64,000 nt of DNA from Bacillota bacterium (lineage in GTDB: Bacteria; Bacillota; UBA4882; UBA8346), in NCBI GenBank assembly GCA_023410535.1, contig JAEYPR010000027.1, positions 95,043 to 159,042 on the forward strand, read 5' to 3'. The notes beneath the pieces are model-generated. The model ran no database searches. It was not told where the DNA came from and saw only the letters and a list, made by a program, of their open reading frames with translations. Positions 26,469 through 34,651 of this stretch are shown here, in pieces. The first letter of the stretch is position 1, and every line of letters begins with the position of its first letter. The translations under genes and the position numbers were made by a program.

Positions 26469-28508
26469 ATGAAAATGAATGGGAAGATCGGGTTTGGATT
26501 AATTCTCCTGATCGGGTTGTTCACGGCGCTGTTCATGATGGGACAGGGCATTGTCTCCGCGACCACCTTGTTCAGCGACAACTTCGATGACGGAAACGCC
26601 ACCGGTTGGTCGGCAACCAGCGGAACCTGGTCCGTCGTTTCGGACAGCGGTTCCTATGTTTACTACCAATCGAGCACCAACGAGGGCCGGACATCCGCCG
26701 GCAGCTCCAGTTGGACCAATTATTCGGTGGAAGCGCGCGTGAAGGTCGACAATTTTAACGGCAGCAATCGCGCGTATGTTTGCGGCCGTTGGAAAGACGC
26801 CAACAATTTTTACTGTGTTAGCCTGTACAATTCTAGCGGCGGCACCATCGAGATCCGCAAGAAAGTCAACGGCAGCACCACCAATTTGGCGACGCTCACC
26901 AATGTCGGTCTCAGCGCCGGCACTTGGTACACGGTGAAGTTGGCGATGAACGGCACCAGTTTGACCGCCTATCTCAACGGCGTGCAGAAGTTAACCGCTA
27001 CCGACAGCGCATTGAGTTCCGGCGCCATCGGTTTGATCGCCTACAAAGTCGTCGCCAAGTACGATGATGTCGCCGTCAATGACTTCGGTACGACCACCCC
27101 GACCCCGACCGCGGTCGCCACGGCGACTCCGACCGGCACCAAAGCATCGGCAACTCCAACACCAACGGGCACCAGAGCCACAGCAACCCCAACACCGACC
27201 AGCCCGACCAACACCGCAACCCCCACCCCGACTGCGGTAACGGGAGTAATCCATGTCACCACCAGCGGCACCGATAGCGGCTCCGGCACCACCAGCAGCC
27301 CGATGTCTTTGACCGCAGCGATCACCCGGGTCGCAGCCGGCGGCACGATTTACGTGCACAGCGGAACCTATTCTTACTCAACCGGAATCACCATCGCTTA
27401 TGGCAATAACGGTTCGAGTAGCGCCTTCAAGAAACTGACGGCGGCTCCGGGCGAAAACGCCCCGATTTTGAACTTCTCCGCCCAGACTTTTGACTCCGCC
27501 AACCGCGGTTTGACTTTGAACGGCAACTACTGGTTGATCAAAGGGATCAAAGTGACCGGCGCCGGCGACAACGGGATTTACATCGGTGGCAGTTACAATG
27601 TGATCCAGGATTGCGCCACCTACGCCAACCGCGACAGCGGCTTGCAACTGGGACGCCGCGACAGTTCCTTGAGTAGCATTAACGATTGGCCGAGTTACAA
27701 CCTGATCCTTAATTGCGAGTCCTATGACAACCGCGATCCGGACAACGGCGAAGACGCCGACGGTTTCGCCTGTAAGCTGACCACCGGGTACGGCAACGTG
27801 TTCCGGGGTTGTATCGCCCACAATAACATTGATGACGGTTGGGATCTTTATACCAAGAGCGACACCGGCGTAATCGGTCCGGTCGTGATCGAGGATTGCA
27901 TCGCCTATAGCAACGGGATGCTCTCGGACGGCAGCACCATGGGCGACGGTGACGGGAACGGCTTTAAACTCGGTTCGTCCTCGAATTCGGTTCAACATAT
28001 CGTGCGGCGGTGCATGGCGTTCTACAACAAGAAACACGGCTTCACCGACAACAGCAATCCGGGACCGATTACCGTTAAAAACTGCACCTCCTGGCATAAT
28101 TCCATGACCAGTACCACCAGTCAAAGCACCAGCAACTACAACTTTGCGTTCTCCAACGGCACCCACAACATGAGCAACAATCTGTCTTACGTTGGCGGCG
28201 GTAATGACCATTACACGACCGGCAGCGATCTTTCCAACTCGAACGTCTGGTGGAACAAAGACAAGCAAACCGCCACCAATGCCACAGGAACCATCACCGC
28301 CACCGCGGCTGACTTTTCCTCCGCGCCGTCCTATACCTTTGGCGTCAGCCCGGTATCGCGGAACTCCGACGGCTCGATCAATTACGGCAGCTTTTTCCAA
28401 TTGGTTTCCGGCAGTGACCTGGTGAACGCCGGAGTCAGCGGTTATACCATCGGGACCCGCGGCAACGTCGATACGACCAAAGCCACCATGCCGTATACGC
28501 TCCCGTAA
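26469..28508 (+). CDS. Secreted PL9 pectate lyase with LamG-like domain
   Basis: The product has 679 aa. A signal peptide (to about residue 35) is followed by a LamG/DUF1080-like beta-sandwich (NFDDGNATGWSATSGTWSV to about 195) that may bind polysaccharide. A Thr/Pro linker (PTPT repeats, about 205-258) leads to a right-handed parallel beta-helix. Its PL9 signatures are EDADGFACK, NNIDDGWDLYTK with the Ca-ligand Asp cluster (455-459), and GDGNGFKLG with probable catalytic Lys500. PL9 enzymes cut polygalacturonate by beta-elimination outside the cell. The gene is a single unit with its own terminator. ATG 26469 is preferred over TTG 26466 by spacing from GGGAGG. Confidence 0.93.
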   Translation: MKMNGKIGFGLILLIGLFTALFMMGQGIVSATTLFSDNFDDGNATGWSATSGTWSVVSDSGSYVYYQSSTNEGRTSAGSSSWTNYSVEARVKVDNFNGSNRAYVCGRWKDANNFYCVSLYNSSGGTIEIRKKVNGSTTNLATLTNVGLSAGTWYTVKLAMNGTSLTAYLNGVQKLTATDSALSSGAIGLIAYKVVAKYDDVAVNDFGTTTPTPTAVATATPTGTKASATPTPTGTRATATPTPTSPTNTATPTPTAVTGVIHVTTSGTDSGSGTTSSPMSLTAAITRVAAGGTIYVHSGTYSYSTGITIAYGNNGSSSAFKKLTAAPGENAPILNFSAQTFDSANRGLTLNGNYWLIKGIKVTGAGDNGIYIGGSYNVIQDCATYANRDSGLQLGRRDSSLSSINDWPSYNLILNCESYDNRDPDNGEDADGFACKLTTGYGNVFRGCIAHNNIDDGWDLYTKSDTGVIGPVVIEDCIAYSNGMLSDGSTMGDGDGNGFKLGSSSNSVQHIVRRCMAFYNKKHGFTDNSNPGPITVKNCTSWHNSMTSTTSQSTSNYNFAFSNGTHNMSNNLSYVGGGNDHYTTGSDLSNSNVWWNKDKQTATNATGTITATAADFSSAPSYTFGVSPVSRNSDGSINYGSFFQLVSGSDLVNAGVSGYTIGTRGNVDTTKATMPYTLP

Positions 28509-28539
28509 TAACCGGCCCGGAATGAACGTTTCTAAACAG

Positions 28540-28566
28540 TGCAGGCCCAAACGGGCCTGCATTTTA
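28540..28566 (+). terminator. Terminator after the pectate lyase gene
   Basis: The stem TGCAGGCCC / GGGCCTGCA with a 4-nt loop is followed by TTTT. Confidence 0.88.
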
Positions 28567-28749
28567 TATTTTGTTTTTTCTGACAAATGTCTCCTTATTT
28601 TCCAGAGAGTTTTGAAAATATTATCCACATATTTCCTGTAAGAAGGGCAATTTTTTGGTATTTGGCGAATCTTTCGAAATTTCATAAGGGACAGGAAGGA
28701 TTTTAAGGTTTGGATACGGAAATAATAGGCTATGGAGGTGATATTGACA

Positions 28750-29025
28750 ATGACCAAAACCGAACTAATTGATAATGTAGCCGAACAAAGCGGTTTAACC
28801 AAAAAAGACTCCGGCAAAGTAATCGATGCGATGTTTGAGTCCGTGACCGAAGCGTTAGCTGGTGGCGAGAAGGTTCAACTCGTTGGTTTCGGAAGTTTCG
28901 AGGTCCGCAAACGGGAAGCCCGCAAAGGCCGCAACCCGCAAACCGGAGCCGAAATCGACATCCCGGCTCAAAGCGCTCCGGCATTTACCGCTGGCAAGGC
29001 GTTAAAAGATGCTGTGGACAAGTGA
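28750..29025 (+). CDS. hup: HU-family DNA-binding protein
   Basis: The protein has 91 aa, the standard HU length. It starts MTKTELIDNVAEQSG. The dimer core has VQLVGFGSFEVRKREARKGR, and the DNA-binding arm has the RNPQTG motif with the intercalating Pro. The start ATG 28750 is placed 7 nt after GGAGGTGAT; an in-frame ATG at 28732 overlaps that ribosome site. HU bends and compacts DNA. It is monocistronic, with a terminator after it. Confidence 0.97.
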   Translation: MTKTELIDNVAEQSGLTKKDSGKVIDAMFESVTEALAGGEKVQLVGFGSFEVRKREARKGRNPQTGAEIDIPAQSAPAFTAGKALKDAVDK

Positions 29026-29060
29026 GCAATACCCGACATAGTACTCTACATGGAATGAAG

Positions 29061-29104
29061 AAAGAGCTTCTCAAAGGATAACAGTGAGGAGCTCTTTTTA
29101 TTTT
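29061..29104 (+). terminator. Terminator after HU
   Basis: A 13-bp stem (AAAGAGCTTCTCA against TGAGGAGCTCTTT, one G-U pair) is followed by a T run. Confidence 0.85.
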
Positions 29105-29141
29105 TGACAATGTGAATCGATAATTTTACGGCACTCGCATT

Positions 29142-29173
29142 TTGCAAAAGAAAAGACGAGGTTAGCTCGTCTT
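29142..29173 (-). terminator. Terminator of the hydrogenase operon
   Basis: The stem AAGACGAG / CTCGTCTT has a 5-nt loop. On the minus strand it is followed by TTTTCTTTT. Confidence 0.85.
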
Positions 29174-29179
29174 CCTAAT

Positions 29180-30928
29180 TTATTGCGGGTCGTTGATTCC
29201 CGGGTATTTTCCCCGTTCGGTATAGTGGGTGTGCAGCAATTGGTGCGAGCGTTCACTCAGCGGCGCGCAGAGGAAGTCGCGGTAGAGTTCTTGGACCGCC
29301 GGGTTCTGATGGGACTTGCGCAGCGGCAGGTTGCGGTCGGCCGCATAGATGGCTTGAATTCGCGCCTGGCGGGTGGCGGTGTTGGTCGGGTAGGGTTGTC
29401 CGCCGCCGCCGATGCACCCGCCGGGGCAGGCCATGATCTCGATGAAATGGTAGTCGGCCGTGCCGGCCTTCATCCGGTCCATGATCTTGGCGGCGTTGGC
29501 CAGACCGTGGGCCACCGCCACTTTGACGGCGGTGCCGTTTAAGTCGAGGGTGGCTTCTTTGACCCCGTCCAACCCCCGCACCGCCGTCAGTTCCAGCCGG
29601 GGCAATTCGTTCCCAGTGACCACTTCGTAGACGGTTCTTACTGCCGCCTCCATCACTCCGCCGGTGGCGCCGAAGATGGCCGCCGCGCCGGTGGAAATCC
29701 CTAGCGGGGCGTCATACTCCTCGTCAAGCAAATCAGTGAAGCGGATCCCGGCCTCCCGGAGCATCCGGCCCAACTCGCGGGTGGTCAGCGCCAGGTCGAC
29801 GTCTTGATAACCGCTGGCGTTCATCTCGGGGCGGGTGCATTCAAACTTCTTGGCGGTGCAGGGCATAATCGAGATTACTTTAATCCGTTCCGCCGCGATG
29901 CCGGACTGCTCGGCATAGTAGGTTTTGGCCAACGCGCCGAACATTTGCTGCGGCGATTTGCAAGTGGAGAGGTTGTCCAGGAACTCGGGGTAGAAATGTT
30001 CCATATATTTGATCCAGCCGGGGCTGCAGGAAGTGATCAGCGGCAGCGTTCCGCCGTGTTGAATCCGCTCCAGCAGTTCGTGGCCTTCCTCCATGATGGT
30101 GACATCGGCGGAGAAATCGGTGTCAAAGACGCGGTCAAAACCGAGCCGGCGGAGGGCGGCCACCAGTTTACCGGTGGCGACGGTGCCGGGAGCCATGCCG
30201 AACTCTTCGCCGATGGCTACCCGGACCGCCGGAGCGGTCTGGACGATCACGTGGGCAGCGGGGTCGGCCAATAACGCCCAGGCCCGTTCGGTATCATCGA
30301 CCGCCTGGAGCGCCCCGACCGGGCAGGCCTGAATACACTGGCCGCAAAAGGCGCACGGCACTTCGGCCAGGGAATGGCTGCCGATCGGAGTGATCACCGT
30401 GTCGACGCCGCGGTTCATCGGATATAGCGCGCCGACTCCCTGAACCTCGTGGCAGACCGCGACGCAACGGCGGCAGAGAATACACTTGGCCGGGTCGCGA
30501 ACAATCGACGGGTTGGAGTGATCCTGAAACCCGTCGCGCGGTTGCTGCTGGCTGAAGCGGGGCGCCCGGACATTATAGTCGGCGGCGAGCGAACGCAGCT
30601 CGCAGTGGCTGTTTTTGCCGCAGTTCAAACAGTCTTGGGGATGATTGGCCAGCAATAATTCCAGATTGATCTGGCGGGTCTCCCGGACGCGCGGCGTGGC
30701 GGTCTTGACGACCATTCCGGCTTGAACCGGTTGGGAACAGGCGGCTTGCAAGGTACGCGCGCCTGCCACTTCGACGGTGCAGATCCGGCAGTTGGCCCGG
30801 ACTGCCAGATCGGGGTGGTAACAGAGGGTCGGTATGGCGATCCCGACGGCCCGGGCTGCTTCCAAAATGGTGCTGCCCGCCGGTACGGTGACCGGCCGGC
30901 CGTCGATGGTTAATTGGACTGTATCCAT
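29180..30928 (-). CDS. hydA: [FeFe]-hydrogenase catalytic subunit
   Basis: The product has 582 aa, with the N-terminal modules of M3-type enzymes. They are a [2Fe-2S] plant ferredoxin domain (CYHPDLAVRANCRIC and a later Cys), a His/Cys3 [4Fe-4S] site (HPQDCLNCGKNSHCE) and two [4Fe-4S] motifs (CILCRRCVAVC, CAFCGQCIQAC). The H-cluster motifs are complete: TSCSPGWIKYME, MPCTAKKFE and EIMACPGGCIGGGGQP. A small-subunit-like C-terminal tail is present. It makes or oxidises H2 in the cytoplasm. With HydB and HydC next door it probably forms an NADH-linked, possibly electron-bifurcating, trimer. It is the last gene of the operon. Confidence 0.96.
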   Translation of the reverse strand: MDTVQLTIDGRPVTVPAGSTILEAARAVGIAIPTLCYHPDLAVRANCRICTVEVAGARTLQAACSQPVQAGMVVKTATPRVRETRQINLELLLANHPQDCLNCGKNSHCELRSLAADYNVRAPRFSQQQPRDGFQDHSNPSIVRDPAKCILCRRCVAVCHEVQGVGALYPMNRGVDTVITPIGSHSLAEVPCAFCGQCIQACPVGALQAVDDTERAWALLADPAAHVIVQTAPAVRVAIGEEFGMAPGTVATGKLVAALRRLGFDRVFDTDFSADVTIMEEGHELLERIQHGGTLPLITSCSPGWIKYMEHFYPEFLDNLSTCKSPQQMFGALAKTYYAEQSGIAAERIKVISIMPCTAKKFECTRPEMNASGYQDVDLALTTRELGRMLREAGIRFTDLLDEEYDAPLGISTGAAAIFGATGGVMEAAVRTVYEVVTGNELPRLELTAVRGLDGVKEATLDLNGTAVKVAVAHGLANAAKIMDRMKAGTADYHFIEIMACPGGCIGGGGQPYPTNTATRQARIQAIYAADRNLPLRKSHQNPAVQELYRDFLCAPLSERSHQLLHTHYTERGKYPGINDPQ

Positions 30929-30961
30929 TGGCTTGTATTCCTTTCTCCCAATTCGCTTGTT

Positions 30962-32602
30962 TTAGCTGGCAGTGGTTAAACCGGTCCGTCCGGAACGGAG
31001 ATTTTGGCAGACTCCGGCCGGGCATTCGCCGTGGAAATGGGCTTCCACTTCCGCTTGGAAATATTTTAGACTGGTCAGCATCGGCATCGGGGCGGTTTGA
31101 CCCAGGCCGCAGCGAGCGGTTTGCTGCATGGTCCGGCCCAACAGCTCGATCAGGCGCAGATCGGCGGGGCCGCCCAAGCCTTGGCTGATTTTGTCGAGCA
31201 GTTCGTAAAGACGGGCGGTGCCTTCACGGCAGGGCGTACAGCGGCCGCAGGACTCGTGAAGGTAAAAACGGGCGAAACATTTGGCCATGTCGACCACGCA
31301 ATGGCTGTCGTCGATGATCAACAACGCCCCGGTGCCGAGGGTCGAGCCGACCTTGTTTAAGGTGCCGTAATCCATCGGCAGGTCGAGCAGGTCTTTGGGC
31401 AGGCAGCCGCCGCCGCCGGTCTGAGCCATCTTAAACTCGCGCCCGCCGGGAATGCCGCCGCCGATGCCGTAGACGACTTCGCGGAGGGTGATGCCCATCG
31501 GCACTTCGATCAGACCTTTGTTGCGGATGTTGCCGGTCATGGTATACACTTTGGTGCCGGCGGAGTCGGCGGTGCCCAAGGCGCGGAACCACTCGGCCCC
31601 TTCCAGCAGGATCCGGGGGATATTGGCCAGGGTTTCGACATTATTGACGCAGGTCGGGCGGCCCCAGAGTCCGGCGTGGACCGGGAAGGGCGGTTTGACC
31701 CGCGGCTCGCCGCGTTTGCCCTCGATTGACTCGATCAGGGCGGTTTCGTCGCCGCAGATATAGGCGCCGGCGCCTTCGCGGAACTCAATGTCGAAGTCAA
31801 ACCCGGAATCGAAGATGTTTTCGCCCAACAAGCCAAGGCGGTTGGCTTCGGCGATCGCCCGCCGCAACCGGGCGATGGAGAGCTGATATTCGCCGCGGAT
31901 ATAGATGTAGCCTTTATTGGCGCCGACCGCGTAGCCGGCGATGGCCATCGCTTCGATGATCGTATGGGGATCGCCCTCGAGGATCAGCCGGTCTTTGAAG
32001 GTGCCGGGTTCGCCCTCGTCGGCGTTGCAGATGATATATTTCTGATCGGCCTGGACTTGCGCGGTGGCGGCCCATTTGGCGCCGGTGGGGAAGGCGGCGC
32101 CGCCCCGGCCGCGTAGACCGGACTGGGTGATCACTTCAATGATCCGGGCCGGGGTCAGCTCGGTCAGGGCGGTGCCTAAGGCGCGGTAACCGTCGCGGCC
32201 GATGTATTCTTCGATGGATTCGGGGTTAATCACGCCGCAGTTGCGGAGGACGATCCGTTTTTGCAGGCTGAGATAAGACGGTTTGTCCAGGTCCACCACG
32301 GTTTTGGTCGATGCGGCGGTGACTAGCAGCCGTTCAACGATGGCGCCCTGCAATAGGTGCGTATCGATGATTTCGGCGATATCGCCGACCTGGACCGGAC
32401 CGTAATGAGTTCCTTCCGGATAAATGATCAGGGAGGGACCGTGATCACAGGCGCCGAGGCAGCCGGTTTCGATCACTTTGACCTGGTTGTCCAGGCCGCG
32501 GGCGGCCAACTCCCGGATGAACGCTTCTTTGACGATTTTACAGCCTTCGGTGACGCAAGAGCCGCCGCCGCAGATTAACACATGGGCACGATACAGATTC
32601 AT
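30962..32602 (-). CDS. hydB: Hydrogenase NADH-binding subunit (NuoF-like), short form
   Basis: The product has 546 aa. A thioredoxin-like [2Fe-2S] domain is N-terminal (CGGGSCVTEGC, ETGCLGACD). The NuoF core has the FMN/NADH motifs GLRGRGGAAFPTGAKW and CNADEGEPGTFKDR, and the [4Fe-4S] site ESCGRCTPCREG with a later Cys. HydB proteins of bifurcating hydrogenases usually add a C-terminal two-cluster ferredoxin domain after a CPAGVC-type motif. Here the protein stops 18 residues after CPAGVC, so that domain is missing. The downstream sequence up to hydA shows no remnant. It lies 3 nt after hydC. Confidence 0.94.
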   Translation of the reverse strand: MNLYRAHVLICGGGSCVTEGCKIVKEAFIRELAARGLDNQVKVIETGCLGACDHGPSLIIYPEGTHYGPVQVGDIAEIIDTHLLQGAIVERLLVTAASTKTVVDLDKPSYLSLQKRIVLRNCGVINPESIEEYIGRDGYRALGTALTELTPARIIEVITQSGLRGRGGAAFPTGAKWAATAQVQADQKYIICNADEGEPGTFKDRLILEGDPHTIIEAMAIAGYAVGANKGYIYIRGEYQLSIARLRRAIAEANRLGLLGENIFDSGFDFDIEFREGAGAYICGDETALIESIEGKRGEPRVKPPFPVHAGLWGRPTCVNNVETLANIPRILLEGAEWFRALGTADSAGTKVYTMTGNIRNKGLIEVPMGITLREVVYGIGGGIPGGREFKMAQTGGGGCLPKDLLDLPMDYGTLNKVGSTLGTGALLIIDDSHCVVDMAKCFARFYLHESCGRCTPCREGTARLYELLDKISQGLGGPADLRLIELLGRTMQQTARCGLGQTAPMPMLTSLKYFQAEVEAHFHGECPAGVCQNLRSGRTGLTTAS

Positions 32603-32605
32603 TGT

Positions 32606-33109
32606 TTACACCTCTCCCAGATCGGCTTCGTAATGTTCGATGATCTCCTGCAACTTGGCCGGGGTCAGGTTGCCGTAAACCTGATTGTTGATCATGATCG
32701 CCGGGGCCACGCCGCAGACCCCGAGACAGCTGGTGTACTCCAGGGTGAACTTGCGGTTCGGAGTGGTCTGGCCGGGAACAATGCCCAGCTGGTTGCGGAG
32801 CTCGGTCAGAATGTTGGCGCTGCCCACCGCGTAACACGGGGCGCTGGAGCAGACGCGGATGATGTATTTGCCTTTGGGTTCGGTATTGAGCAGGCTGTAG
32901 AAGGTGGCGACGCCGTAGACCCGGCTGGCGGGCATCGCCAGGAAGGCCGCGATCTGGTGCAGGGCTGCCTCGTGGAGGTAGCCGCCCAGCCGTTTTTGGA
33001 CGGCGTGGAGGATTGGGATCAATGAGTCCGGTTGGGCCGGATATGCCCCCAGCACCGCCGCGACTTCGGGGTCGGGGGTGGGGTGGTGGTTACAGGTGTG
33101 TGATGACAT
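32606..33109 (-). CDS. hydC: Hydrogenase NuoE-like subunit
   Basis: The protein has 167 aa with a thioredoxin-like [2Fe-2S] fold. Cluster ligands are in VCSSAPCYAVG and SCLGVCGVAP, matching the C-x4-C and C-x3-C pattern of the 24-kDa subunit of complex I. A helical N-terminal part precedes it (ILHAVQKRLGGYLHEAAL). It passes electrons between HydB and HydA. GGAGG lies 6 nt before the ATG. Confidence 0.95.
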   Translation of the reverse strand: MSSHTCNHHPTPDPEVAAVLGAYPAQPDSLIPILHAVQKRLGGYLHEAALHQIAAFLAMPASRVYGVATFYSLLNTEPKGKYIIRVCSSAPCYAVGSANILTELRNQLGIVPGQTTPNRKFTLEYTSCLGVCGVAPAIMINNQVYGNLTPAKLQEIIEHYEADLGEV

Positions 33110-33156
33110 GGTAGTCCTCCGGTGATTATTTGGGGTTCGATGAAAGCCGGTACGAT

Positions 33157-33213
33157 GGCAAGGCGCCCCCCGGCGCGCTTAAGTGTGGCGCCGGACTGCA
33201 TACACCTCGGCTA
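33157..33213. repeat. GC-rich repeat (family B, copy 2)
   Basis: It carries GGCGCCCCCCGGCGCG and GGCGCCGGACTGCA then ACACCTCGGCT, closely matching copy 4 at 63644. This copy has no family A element before it and sits inside the hydrogenase operon. Confidence 0.8.
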
Positions 33214-33320
33214 AAGACGGATCATTTGTTTTCAATGAAAAAGGGTAAAAATAAATTGGGTCGGAACCCAATTGGTGTCAAATATCGATTGTCCCAAACG
33301 CTCTTCAAGACCCATAATTC

Positions 33321-33388
33321 CGGCTCCGTCACCCTCGCCTTTGCAAGGGCTAACTTGAACCCCATCGTAGGAGAGGGGCCGGGGTGAG
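33321..33388. repeat. Intergenic repeat (family C, copy 2)
   Basis: 68 nt, starting CGGCTCCGTCACCCTCGCC and ending GTAGGAGAGGGGCCGGGGTG. It matches copy 1 at 22021 over its whole length. It lies just downstream of the small ferredoxin gene within the operon. Confidence 0.75.
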
Positions 33389-33394
33389 TCGGAT

Positions 33395-33754
33395 TCAATG
33401 ATTCGCAATCACCCATTCCCCAATCGCAGCGCCGTTGACGATGTGGTTGGCGACGATTTGGCGGGCGCGGTCGGAGTTGACCCGGGCGTAGGTGTATTTG
33501 CCTTTGCCGGGAATGTAGACGTCGACTAAGGGTTCTTGTTCGCAGTTGCCGATGCAGCCGATCTGAGTGACGGTGACGTCGAGATTGCGTTTGGCCACTT
33601 CTTCCTGAATGGTTTTGATGGTGTCGCCGGCCCCGGCGGCAATACCGCAACTGCCCATGCCGACCACGATTTGAATGCCGGCGGCGGCGTCGCGCCGGGC
33701 GGTTTGACTGCGAGCCGATTCGCGCATGGCGGCTAATTCAGCTAATGATTTCAT
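33395..33754 (-). CDS. Small [2Fe-2S] thioredoxin-like ferredoxin of the hydrogenase operon
   Basis: The protein has 119 aa. It resembles the (2Fe-2S) ferredoxin subunit often encoded with NADH-dependent [FeFe]-hydrogenases. Cluster cysteines are in VVGMGSCGIAAGAGD and TQIGCIGNCEQEP. AGGAGG lies 10 nt before ATG 33754. It is first in the leftward operon, but 285 nt with two repeat elements separate it from hydC. Cotranscription is therefore plausible but not certain. Confidence 0.88.
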   Translation of the reverse strand: MKSLAELAAMRESARSQTARRDAAAGIQIVVGMGSCGIAAGAGDTIKTIQEEVAKRNLDVTVTQIGCIGNCEQEPLVDVYIPGKGKYTYARVNSDRARQIVANHIVNGAAIGEWVIANH

Positions 33755-33867
33755 TCGGGAACATCCTCCTAACCTTGTCGGAAGATTTGCAAATGCGTGG
33801 AAGCAAGCTGATTTTGCAGATCTCGTTGCAGGTTATTTCCTCATGTTGTTGTTTTTTATTGTTAATC

Positions 33868-34077
33868 GGGCCCGGGAAACGGATCCGGGAACCTCGGAAG
33901 CACCTTAAAGAAGCTCGGAAACGGATTGCGGTACCAGAATTCGACATTCAAGCCCCGAAATTGCCGATTTGGCTAGCGAAATTCGACATCCGGGAACCTC
34001 GGAAGCCCATTCGCCGACCGGAGAAGTCAATTCCGGTACCCTAAAAAACCGCTCCAACCACCGAAACCGAAAATCGG
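33868..34077. repeat. 21-nt-unit tandem array (family D, copy 3)
   Basis: Ten consecutive units of exactly 21 nt. Starts such as GAACCTCGGAAGC (33889, 33994), GTACC (33931, 34036) and AATTCGACAT cores recur in register. It shares orientation with the array at 22105. Confidence 0.88.
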
Positions 34078-34651
34078 ACACGCGTGGAGCCGGAACCGGG
34101 ACTGTCGCCAATCCGCCAAATCTGTTTCAAATCATAGCACGAACCCGCGTCAGGCTTCAACAATGTTCCCTTTTTCACACAATGGCCTTGCAATGAAGCA
34201 ATGGTTTGGGCTAAGCCGCGGTTTCGTTACCAAATTATCAAGCTTGTTCTATAAATAACGAGCTTGTTCCATAAATAACAAGCAAACCCCGGCGCCGGGG
34301 CCAGTTGGCGCAGGCTTTTTCAATCATAATCGCAATGCAACGATAATTGTTAAAAATTTGTAAACGAAAAAACGGTGGATAATCGTTTGCTGAATCCACA
34401 GTGAATAAAGCCTTTAGCGACAGAGATTTACGGGTGTGAGACCCAGCCGGGAGCGACTGAAGAAGTGTTATAGAAATTGGGATCAATCGAACCTGCCTGC
34501 TCTAATAAAAAATTGGCTTTTATCCGAAGATAAACAAGTAGTTGTCCTTTTATAAGGATAAAAGGAGTGCCATTAGACTTCGACGTGAAAGAAAACGCTG
34601 TCGCCGGCAGGACGATTTCCGATCTTGCGCGCGACGTCGTGGGTGATCATA
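34078..34651. other. Non-coding region with short repeats and palindromes
   Basis: It holds the 20-bp tandem repeat described separately, a 14-bp GC palindrome (CCCCGGCGCCGGGG at 34287), and CCTTTTAT-AAGG-ATAAAAGG, which is a perfect 8-bp inverted repeat near 34545. No gene is convincing. It probably contains the promoter of the gene at 34652. Confidence 0.5.
34241..34283. repeat. Two-copy 20-bp direct repeat
   Basis: AGCTTGTTCTATAAATAACG is followed directly by a copy with two changes, then AGC. The 14-bp palindrome lies 4 nt downstream. Confidence 0.8.

Noticed and set aside
27378..28817. A 479-codon open frame on the strand opposite the pectate lyase gene
   Set aside because: It lies wholly antisense to a gene with clear PL9 motifs and has no ribosome site or recognisable domain; composition bias explains the open frame.
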